A DNA stretch of 64,000 nucleotides from Prorocentrum cordatum (Eukaryota > Sar > Dinophyceae > Prorocentrales > Prorocentraceae), in NCBI GenBank assembly GCA_963575745.1, contig CAUYUJ010014205.1, positions 936,174 to 1,000,173 on the forward strand. Direction: 5' to 3'. A program made the translations under genes and the position numbers. Shown piece after piece: positions 47,638-54,959 of the stretch. The notes under the pieces are model-generated. The model worked only from the letters and a program-made list of their open reading frames with translations. It ran no database searches and was not told the origin of the DNA. Positions within the stretch are counted from its first letter, which is position 1; each line of letters opens with the position of its first letter.

Positions 47638-49719
47638 CTAACCCCCCCGCTGGGGGGGGGGGGGGGGCGAACCGCGCCCGGCGGCAGCTCCGGCAGGGCC
47701 GGCGCCTGACGGGTCAGACCGCGCCCGGCGTCGCCACTCCGAGAGAGCACTCTCTCCTCGCGCGCTGCCCCAGCCACGGCGGAACTTGCCTTCAGCGGTC
47801 GCCGCGCCAGCATGCCGCAACCCGCGGCGGCAGGGCCCGTCAGCCACGTTCCTCTCGCTGGGCACCCATCGCAGACAGAGCTGGATGTCCCACAGCAGAA
47901 GGAGGAAGGCCAGCTGGCGGGCGACGCGGCACTGCCCAGGCGCGCTCGATCTCCCCTTTTGAGCCGAAAGCAACGCACCCATGGAGTCCGTGAGAATGAG
48001 GACCCGCTTCTGGACGTACTCGCGAGTTTTTGCAACCCTCCTGAGGACTCCCACCAGAGCTCGACCTTCAAGACAGGTGATGTGTTCGCTACGCTCCCAA
48101 GCCTTACTACTGACCGCATGCCACTTAGCATGAAGCAAGCTAGTGTGAAGCCCAGGAACAGGAGGCACTCCTCGCAAGGAACCTTCAGGTGCCCCAGCGC
48201 CATCATCATCCCCTTCTTCCAGCACAGCCCGAGGATTAGCACGACCTCCGCCCAAGAAATGCCACCGATCTGAATACCTGCTGGCCTCGTCCAACACCTC
48301 AGTAAGCGGCCGCGCCGCACATATCCCAAGACCCCACGGTGACGCATCACTCGTATAGGCCCTCGGCCCCCACGGCTTGGTAAGGTCGCATTCAAGCAGC
48401 GGAAGCAACGCCTGAGCCCAACGGAGCTCTCTCAGCACCGCGGGCCACAACTTGGAGGGGCTATCGGGGTTCTTCTCTATGAATACATACACGGCACGAA
48501 AACATGACAGCAACTCCCGGCGGAGCCTAGCCTGATGGGTGATGTGTCCCAGGATCTTCCGGAGCGTCCTACCAGAGCAACGACGGCGCCTCAAGAGGAA
48601 CTCCAAAACCATCCACACCTCCCATCTCCGTTCATGCCGTGGCAAGATCCGACCGTCTCCCGAGACACTGAGCCCCAGCAGATCTCCCCCAACTCCGACG
48701 ACATCGACCTCGTGAGCCTCTAAACCGGCACCTCGAACAGCCTCCAGGGATCGCTGAGTGAGATCACGACAAACCTCAGGGGAGCTCGAGAAGACGCCCA
48801 CGTTGTCCACATATACAGACACACACCCATTTTTCAGATCACCAACTGGCCGATGATCCTGTAGAAGATGAGAGCCTGGAAACGCTTGGCTCAAAATCCT
48901 CCCGTGTATTGTCTGGCACCAGTACAGCGCGTGGACCCAGCCCATTGGCATGACAGTAAGCCGAGGTCGCACAATCCCTCCAGTGCTCAGAATGTCGGGG
49001 AGCAGCTGCTTCATCCACTTTGCCTTGATGGGGGGCAAATGGAAAAATCTCCGCAACTCGGGGGGTGTTCCAAACTGAAAGAAAGCATCATTTAAATCGT
49101 ATTGACCTACATACAGCTGCTCTCCGGCCTCGAGCCGTAACCTGGACAGGGCGCCCGACGTGGGCAGCTCGACGTGATCGCTACTTGTGAAAAAGCAATT
49201 GGACTGCCGACAGTCGGCAATCAGGCGCTGGGCACCGCTTTTCTTGCGCACAGTAAAAAGTCCTACGCAAGTGTCACCTTCCTCGCACACAAACTCAACC
49301 ATGTCCCTGTCATGCAGCATCTGAAGCACGCGTGCATATCTGCGCATTGACTTGCGCAGACCAGGGTCATGATAAATCTTCATCTTGCTCACTTCAAAAC
49401 TGCGCATGCCCACCGAGTTTGGTAGCGCATGCTCGCTCATCCACTCCTGGACTTCCTCGCGACCTTTGGGGCCCAAGAGATGACATATATCAGTTGGGGC
49501 CGTCCCTGCTGGCCTAAGCGACAGCAGAGACTCGTCCAGGGGAACTGCTGGCGAACTCTCGCCAGAGTTCTCACACACCCCGCTGATGCTCGAAAAAGCC
49601 TCGGCCGGCTGAACATCAGCGGGGGGGGGGGCCCATCCTACTGCAACGTTCCCGGAGGTGCCCCATGCTGCCCTCGCCCAGAGACGAAGCAGCACCAGCC
49701 GGACAGCACGGAGCACCAC
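47638..49719 (-). CDS. RT-RNase H of YR element 2 (open, catalytic residues intact)
   Basis: 693 codons without interruption. Residues 1-100 are an N-terminal extension. RT: KKSGAQRLIADCRQSN (159-174), GQYDLNDAFFQFG (motif A, Asp 208), TVMPMGWVHALYW (motif B, 256-268), VSVYVDNVGVF (motif C, YVDN 303-306). RNase H has the full DEDD set: YTSDASPWGLG (Asp 458), CLEGRALVG (Glu 551), ILTDSMGALLS (Asp 578) and SERNVADGPCRRG (Asp 627), with the DIRS-type LRWVPSERN. The first Met in frame is at 49719; a G11 run (49621-49631, Pro codons near residue 31) and a G16 run (47652-47667) lie near its two ends. The product copies the element RNA and removes RNA from the hybrid. It ends three bases before the recombinase Met. 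Confidence 0.85.
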   Translation of the reverse strand: MVLRAVRLVLLRLWARAAWGTSGNVAVGWAPPPADVQPAEAFSSISGVCENSGESSPAVPLDESLLSLRPAGTAPTDICHLLGPKGREEVQEWMSEHALPNSVGMRSFEVSKMKIYHDPGLRKSMRRYARVLQMLHDRDMVEFVCEEGDTCVGLFTVRKKSGAQRLIADCRQSNCFFTSSDHVELPTSGALSRLRLEAGEQLYVGQYDLNDAFFQFGTPPELRRFFHLPPIKAKWMKQLLPDILSTGGIVRPRLTVMPMGWVHALYWCQTIHGRILSQAFPGSHLLQDHRPVGDLKNGCVSVYVDNVGVFSSSPEVCRDLTQRSLEAVRGAGLEAHEVDVVGVGGDLLGLSVSGDGRILPRHERRWEVWMVLEFLLRRRRCSGRTLRKILGHITHQARLRRELLSCFRAVYVFIEKNPDSPSKLWPAVLRELRWAQALLPLLECDLTKPWGPRAYTSDASPWGLGICAARPLTEVLDEASRYSDRWHFLGGGRANPRAVLEEGDDDGAGAPEGSLRGVPPVPGLHTSLLHAKWHAVSSKAWERSEHITCLEGRALVGVLRRVAKTREYVQKRVLILTDSMGALLSAQKGRSSAPGQCRVARQLAFLLLLWDIQLCLRWVPSERNVADGPCRRGLRHAGAATAEGKFRRGWGSARGESALSEWRRRARSDPSGAGPAGAAAGRGSPPPPPQRGG

Positions 49720-49988
49720 CCAGGTACATTTCCGTAAGGACGGAGGCGGCGCTGTGACTAAGCCTATTCAACCACTGCTCAGAAGAGGCCCTGGAGGCCG
49801 CCTAGTCGCACAGATCGAGGGGTCTGACCTCGATGCTTTTACCCGATGCTTTAACAGTGGCCGAGGCTCAGTCGACGAAAGTAGCCGACTCGACTTTGCA
49901 CTCGAATTGGTCGCTCCTGTGAGCGATGAATGGCCTGCCCGCGCCGCTGGCCGTCGGAGGAGGCCGTCTCCGATGGCCACGCGTGTGC
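49720..49988 (-). other. Gap between gag-like ORF and pol of YR element 2
   Basis: Short frames only. It may contain a frameshifted pol N-terminus, but nothing is recognisable. Confidence 0.4.
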
Positions 49989-51200
49989 TCATTGCCCGCC
50001 GCCCCCACGGCCACGACCACCTCCGCCTGGGGGCTGACGAAGGAGGGCTCTTTCTTCACGTGCTTTTCTGGCTTGCTTCTGGATCTGCGATTCCTTCTCT
50101 AACTCCTTACTCGCGTGCTCAATGAGCGTCGGGGCGCAGCACACCGTAGGATTGACACGCTCCCGTCCCTCGAACAGGTCCATCTCGTCATTCGCGGTGA
50201 CGGCCGAGCCGGCGACGGCGGAAGACGCGCCGGCGGTGCCACCGCGCTCGCCCTCCCGAACCTTCTCCGCGTACTGGTACTCTATTGTCTGGAGTCGGCG
50301 TGCGATCTTCTCCATCACCACCAAATTCGACAGGTCGAGCTGGTCCACGCTCCCCGCCGCCTCCAGGTACGAGCACAGCTGGCCGTGCTCGGCCACGCCC
50401 CAGTCTGAGGCGTTAAGTCGAGCGGTCGACCTCCACCAGCGGTGGTGATCCTCTGGCCCTGTGTTGCGTCGGGACATGAAGCGGGCCACCCGCTGCGCTG
50501 TCCTTGGCCCCTTCACGGGCCAGTGGTCGATCGCACTCTCGTTCACGCTCTCGGCCACGTCCGCCCAGCTGCGCAGCCGCTCACCAGAGGGGGAGTACCG
50601 CACCAGCAGCGCCCGCGCGTCGCTGGAGGCGGCGTGGGCCGTCTTCCACTGCTCAACCTGATTCCTCGCCACCTTCTCAACCATGAGAACATCCAGCCCA
50701 GCGCGAGCGAGGCCGCGCTTCTCCACAAACACCTCTGGCTGCCCTGGGCACTCGTCTCCGACCGAGAACATTGCGTTCGACTCCGCGAACAGCCGGACCT
50801 CAGGCTCGGCCCCTGGCGGAGCCACTCCGCGGCCGGCCAGTGCCACCAGATCCTGTGCCTCCTCCATCAGCCCACGCAGCGCAGCCTGATCAGGTTCGGC
50901 ACCGGCTCTGAAATTGTAAATGCTGGCACCATGCAGGCTCGCCGGGATGCTGCCGTCCGCCTTGAAAGCCCGCGCGCCTGTGATGTCGCCGTTGTTCGGG
51001 CCGTAGTCCTCCTCATACAGGTCACTATCAGGTGTATATATGATCCACCGCTTGTCCTCAACACGCGCGAGCAGAATGCGAACGTGCCAGAAGTCATCGT
51101 CGTAACGCACCAGCACCTTACGCCCCGGGGCCAACGACGATGACACCGCCGCCGCCCCCACCGCTCCTGCCTGCCCTGCTGCCGCCACTAGCTGCGCCAT
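49989..51200 (-). CDS. Gag-like ORF of YR element 2
   Basis: 403 codons, open. After an Ala-rich start (MAQLVAAAGQAGAVGAAAV) comes a W/Y-rich block APGRKVLVRYDDDFWHVRI and KRWIIYTPDSDLYEEDYG (about residues 25-70), which also occurs in YR element 1. Residues 120-320 are largely helical: VDVLMVEKVARNQVEQWK-like segment, RSWADVAESVNESAIDHWP, LNASDWGVAEHGQLCSYLEA, DQLDLSNLVVMEKIARRLQT. The C-terminus is Lys/Arg then Gly/Arg-rich (QIQKQARKAREERALLRQPP, then GGGGRGRGGG), likely to bind nucleic acid. There is no zinc knuckle. Position, size and composition suggest the structural protein of the element. The start overlaps ORF0 by 83 bases in another frame. Confidence 0.68.
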   Translation of the reverse strand: MAQLVAAAGQAGAVGAAAVSSSLAPGRKVLVRYDDDFWHVRILLARVEDKRWIIYTPDSDLYEEDYGPNNGDITGARAFKADGSIPASLHGASIYNFRAGAEPDQAALRGLMEEAQDLVALAGRGVAPPGAEPEVRLFAESNAMFSVGDECPGQPEVFVEKRGLARAGLDVLMVEKVARNQVEQWKTAHAASSDARALLVRYSPSGERLRSWADVAESVNESAIDHWPVKGPRTAQRVARFMSRRNTGPEDHHRWWRSTARLNASDWGVAEHGQLCSYLEAAGSVDQLDLSNLVVMEKIARRLQTIEYQYAEKVREGERGGTAGASSAVAGSAVTANDEMDLFEGRERVNPTVCCAPTLIEHASKELEKESQIQKQARKAREERALLRQPPGGGGRGRGGGGQ

Positions 51201-51528
51201 CGGTCAGGCTGACTACTCGCTTGGAACTCCGAAACGAGCAGCCACGACCTAGGAGAGCTCCCACTACGAAGGCCACTGCGATGAAGCCGGCGTGCAGCAC
51301 GAAATTGAACTCGTAGCGCGCTGTGCTGGTCGTTGGGCCTTGCAGCTGCTGGGAGACCAGGCGCTCGAGTGCGGCGCACTCTCCACTCGCCTCGCCTGAG
51401 GCGACGCACTGGCAGACACGCGGCGGACACGCCTCCTCAACCTGAGGCCGCGAAAAGAGATGGTACACTCCCGACAGAAAGTCACGTGTGAGTGTGTATA
51501 GCAGCAGAGGGCCCACCTGCATATGCAT
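51118..51528 (-). CDS. ORF0 of YR element 2: small protein with a membrane segment
   Basis: 136 codons from MHMQVGPLLLYTLTRDFLSG, the first Met inside the element in this frame (A1 ends upstream at 51604). It contains ACPPRVCQCVASGEASGECA (four Cys) and a hydrophobic stretch FNFVLHAGFIAVAFVVGALL (about residues 73-92) followed by GRGCSFRSSKR, giving one predicted transmembrane helix with a basic cytoplasmic side. The tail is Gly-rich. It matches ORF0 of YR element 1 in position, Cys content, helix and overlap with the gag-like ORF, although the sequences are barely alignable. Function unknown. Confidence 0.55.
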   Translation of the reverse strand: MHMQVGPLLLYTLTRDFLSGVYHLFSRPQVEEACPPRVCQCVASGEASGECAALERLVSQQLQGPTTSTARYEFNFVLHAGFIAVAFVVGALLGRGCSFRSSKRVVSLTDGAASGGSRAGRSGGGGGGVIVVGPGA

Positions 51529-51546
51529 CCAGGGAGCCTTCCCTTT

Positions 51547-51604
51547 GAGCAACACACGCTGCGGAGAGCAACGTCGGCTCGCGCAAGACGTGCGCGCACT
51601 AGTA
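51547..51604 (-). repeat. Split direct repeat A1 (5' terminus of YR element 2)
   Basis: Matches A2 (45474-45531) and ends GCGCACTAGTA, after which the GAT microsatellite resumes. Confidence 0.82.
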
Positions 51605-51669
51605 TGATGATGACGATGACGATGACGATGGTGAGACGGAGAGGGGATGCGCAGCGGGAGGAGGAGGGA
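51605..51669. repeat. GATGAC then GGAGGA microsatellite, right flank of YR element 2
   Basis: TGATGATGACGATGACGATG, then a purine-rich tract ending GGAGGAGGGA. Confidence 0.85.
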
Positions 51670-51725
51670 GACGCGGGGCGCTGTCTCTTCAAAACGAGTA
51701 CCCAACACCACAGGATGGCTTGGGG
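51670..51725. repeat. 54-bp recurrent element, copy c
   Basis: As copy a with GAGTACCC for GAGGACCC and GATGGCTTGGGG at the end. Confidence 0.83.
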
Positions 51726-51744
51726 AAAACAAGTTTTGCTCGCA

Positions 51745-52420
51745 CTCTGGATGCAAACATTCGGCCACAACGCGCGGGCGACACGTGTCACCCCGAACAC
51801 GCCGCGAAGAAAACCAATTGATTCACTCGCATTCTGGACGCCAACATGGGGCCGTACAATATGAAACAACACACGGGTGACACGCGTCACCCCGAAAACC
51901 GCGTGAGAAAAAACACTTGTTTCACTCGCATTCGGGGCGCCAACATGGGGTCACGCAATGTGACCTAACACACGGGTGACACGTGTCACCCCGAAAACCA
52001 AGTGAACAAACACCAACTGTTTCACTCGCATTCTGGGCGGCAACACGGGGCCATGCAGCGTGAAACAACGCGCGGGCGACGCGCGTCACCCCGAAAGCCG
52101 CGTGAGAGAAACGCCCATTGTTCGATTCGTATTCTGCGCGCCAACATGGGGCCAAACAGTCTGAAACAGCGCGCGGGTGACACGTGTCACCCCGAAAACC
52201 GCGCGAGCAAAGCCACTTGTTTCAATCGTACTCTGGGCGCCAACCAACATGGGACCATACAGCGTGAAGCAGCACGCGGGTGACACGCGTCCGCCCGAAA
52301 ACCGCGTGAGAGAAAAAAAAATTGTTTCACTGGGATTCTGGTCGCTAGCACGCGGCCGTGCAACGCGAAGCAACGCGCGGGCGACGCGCGTCGCCCCGAA
52401 AATCGCGCAAGAAAAACAAC
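51745..52420. repeat. Palindromic satellite, second array
   Basis: About seven units of the family at 32230-34430 (palindromic core, CGAAAACCGCGTGAG, TTTCACTCGCATTCTGG, GCCAACATGGGGCC). Cores vary between GACACGTGTC, GACACGCGTC and GACGCGCGTC. Confidence 0.87.
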
Positions 52421-52425
52421 GCGCG

Positions 52426-52990
52426 CGCGCCCCGCAAGGAACAGGGCGGCCCGAGAGATGAGCTGGAGCTTATTGTGACCACCGCTGCACTTCGTCGGGC
52501 TGGCGAGCTCCGAACCGCGCGGCCGAAGGAACGGGGGGTGCTCAAGCGAGGAACTGGATCTGAATGCCCCTGCCTTGGCACGCGGATAAGGGCGAAAGCT
52601 CCAGCGCGCGCCCCGCAAGGAACGGGGGGGCCGAGAGATGAGCTGGACCTCATCGCGGCCACCGTTGCGCTATGTCGACCCAGTGAGCTCCGAACCGCGC
52701 GGCCTAAGGAACGGGAGGTGCTCCTGCGAGGAGCTGCTACCTTGGCAAACGGATAAAGGCGAAAGCTCCAGCGCGCGCCCCGCAAGGAACGGGGGGGCCC
52801 GAGAGAGGCGCCGGGTTCGTGCGTGACCGCCGTCGCACCACGTCGAGCAAGCGCAAGGAACCGAGCCCCTCTTGGAGCCCCGTTCCTTGGACCAGCCGCC
52901 CTCATCGACAAAACGAATCCGCGCGTCCAAAATCTGAAAGACACCCAGGGGGCTCGCCGCCAAGAAGGTAGCGGAACGCATGCAAACCAT
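52426..52990. repeat. 166-181-bp tandem repeat
   Basis: Units begin CCCCGCAAGGAAC at about 52431, 52612 and 52778 and share CCGAGAGATGAGCTGGA, GAGCTCCGAACCGCGCGGCC, and GGCGAAAGCTCCAGCGCGCG. The last unit degenerates by about 52990. Confidence 0.8.
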
Positions 52991-53049
52991 AGGAACGACC
53001 GAGCCCCTTTGGAAAAGTAAGTGTTCCTTATTCAAGCCGCTCGCTGTAG

Positions 53050-54690
53050 TACGCATGCGGGCGGTGCCACTGGGACCTTCGGTGGAGCTCCCTATAGGGC
53101 CGCGGAAGGGCGGGACGCATGCGGGCGGTGCGCCTGTGCCTTCGGTGGCCACTGGAGCTCCCTACGAGGCCAGGAAACGCTGTGCCGGGTGCGGGGGGGG
53201 GGCACATACGGGCGGTGCCACTGGGGTCTCTCTGTGGAGCTCCCAATCAATGGAGCCGCGAAGTGCAGTACTGGGTGGCGGACGACGCATGCTGGCGGTG
53301 CCACTGTGGTCTCTCTGTGGAAAACCGTATGGGGCCACGAAACGCTGTACTGGATATGGCGGACGCATGTGGCCACCCCCACTGCGGCCGCAGGTGGAGC
53401 TCCCTATGGGGGCACGAAGCGCTGTACTGGGTGTGGCGGACACACGCGGCCTGTGCCACTGGGGCCTTACGTGGAGATGGGGCCGCGAAGCGCTGTACTG
53501 GGCGTGGCGGACGCATGTGGCCACCACCACTGCGCTGTACTGGGTGTGGCGGACGCATGTGGCCACCCCCACTGGGGCCTTACGTGGGGCTCCCTATGGG
53601 GCCACGAAGCGCTGTGCTGGGTGTGGCGGACGCATGTGGCCACCCCCACTGGGGCCTTGCGTGGAGCTCCCTGTGGGGCCACGAAGCGCTGTACTGGGTG
53701 TGGCGGACGCATGTGGCCACCCCCAGCGGGGCCGGGGTGGAACTCCCTATGGGCCACGAAGCGCTGCACTGGGTGTGGCGGAGCATGTGGCCCCCCCAAC
53801 TGGGGCCTTACGTCGAACTCCCTATGAGGCCACGAAATGCAGTACTGGGTGTGGCGGGCGCATGTGGCCACCCCGAGTGGGGCCGCATGTGGGGCTCCCT
53901 GTAGGGCCACGAAACGCTGTACCGGGTGTGGCGGACGCATGTGGCCACCCCCACTGGGGCCCCACGTGGAGCTCCCTACGGGGCCACGAAGCGCTGTACT
54001 GTGTGTGGCGGGCGCATGTGGCCACCCCAGCTGGGGCCTTCCGTGGAGCTCCCTATGGGGCCACGAAACGCTGTGCTGTGTGTGGCGGTCCGCCACACCC
54101 ACTACAACGTTTCGTGGCCCCATAAGGAGCCCCACCTGCGGCCCCAGTGGGGGTGGCCACATGCGCCCGCCACACCCAGCACAGCGTTCCGTGGCCCCAT
54201 AAGGAGCTCCACGCAAGGCCCCAGTGGGGGTGGCCACAACGCTTAGTGGCCCTATAGAGAACTCCACCTGCGGCCCCAGTGGGGGTGGCCACATGCGTCC
54301 GCCACACCCAGTACAGAGCTTCGTGGCCCCACAGGGAGCTCCACCCAAGGCCCCAGTGGGGGTGGCCACATGCGTCCGCCACACCCAGTACAGCGCTTCG
54401 TGGCCCCATAGGGAGCTCCACCCAAGGCCCCAGTGGGGCTGGCCACATGCGTCCGCCAAACCCATTGCAGCGCTTCGTGGCCCCATAAGGAGTTCCACCT
54501 GCGGCCCCAACGGGGGTGGCCACATGCGTCCGGACGCATGTGGCCACCCCCACTGGGGCCGCAGGTGTAGCTCCCTATGGGGCCACGAAGCGCTGTACTG
54601 GGTGTGGCGGACGCATGTGGCCACCCCCGATGGGGCCTTGGGTGGAGCTCTCTACGGGGCCACGAAAAGCTGCACTGGGCGGGTGAAACG
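53050..54690. repeat. GGTGGAGCTCC satellite, subfamily IV, with an inverted block
   Basis: Units of about 76 bp: family core, CACGAAGCGCTGTACTGGGT, GTGGCGGACGCATGTGGCC, ACCCCCACTGGGGCC. Units from 54090 to 54531 are in the opposite orientation; both junctions are palindromes. A long minus-strand frame (53467-54624) crosses the block only because of the repeat. Confidence 0.88.
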
Positions 54691-54755
54691 CATGGAGGGA
54701 GGGAGCAAGGGGAGGAGGGAGGAGGTGGAGGAGAGGAGAAGAGAGGAGAGGAGGG

Positions 54756-54808
54756 GCGCGGGGACCGTCTCTTCAAAACGAGGACCCAACACCACTGGAT
54801 GGTTGGGA
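54756..54808. repeat. 54-bp recurrent element, copy d
   Basis: GCGCGGGGACCGTCTCTTC for GCGGGGCGCTGTCTCTTC, otherwise as copy a, after a GGAGGA tract at 54695-54755. Confidence 0.83.
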
Positions 54809-54959
54809 ATAAATAGAGACGCCGTTCAAAATCGAAGCGCCCGATATTTCGGGCATTTGTCAGACAACATACTCTTCAATGCTGTGACGGGCAGTGCCGG
54901 ATTTCGAACGCCCATGCGCGCGGGCTAAACACTTCAGGTCAGCTTGAAGTAGCGCCGAC

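Larger units (their letters stand above)
45233..51604 (-). mobile_element. YR retrotransposon 2 with split direct repeats
   Basis: 6.4-kb element on the minus strand, sister in organisation to 2440-9529: ORF0 with membrane segment, gag-like ORF, RT-RNase H, tyrosine recombinase, methyltransferase-like domain. Termini are A1 (51547-51604), B1 (45532-45731), A2 (45474-45531) and B2 (45233-45432). As in element 1, A2 and B1 abut at their outer ends while a spacer (41 bases) separates A2 from B2. The flanks GATGATGA and TGATGATGACG join to a continuous microsatellite, so insertion was precise without target duplication. It is less decayed than element 1; three of its ORFs are open over their whole length. 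Confidence 0.87.
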
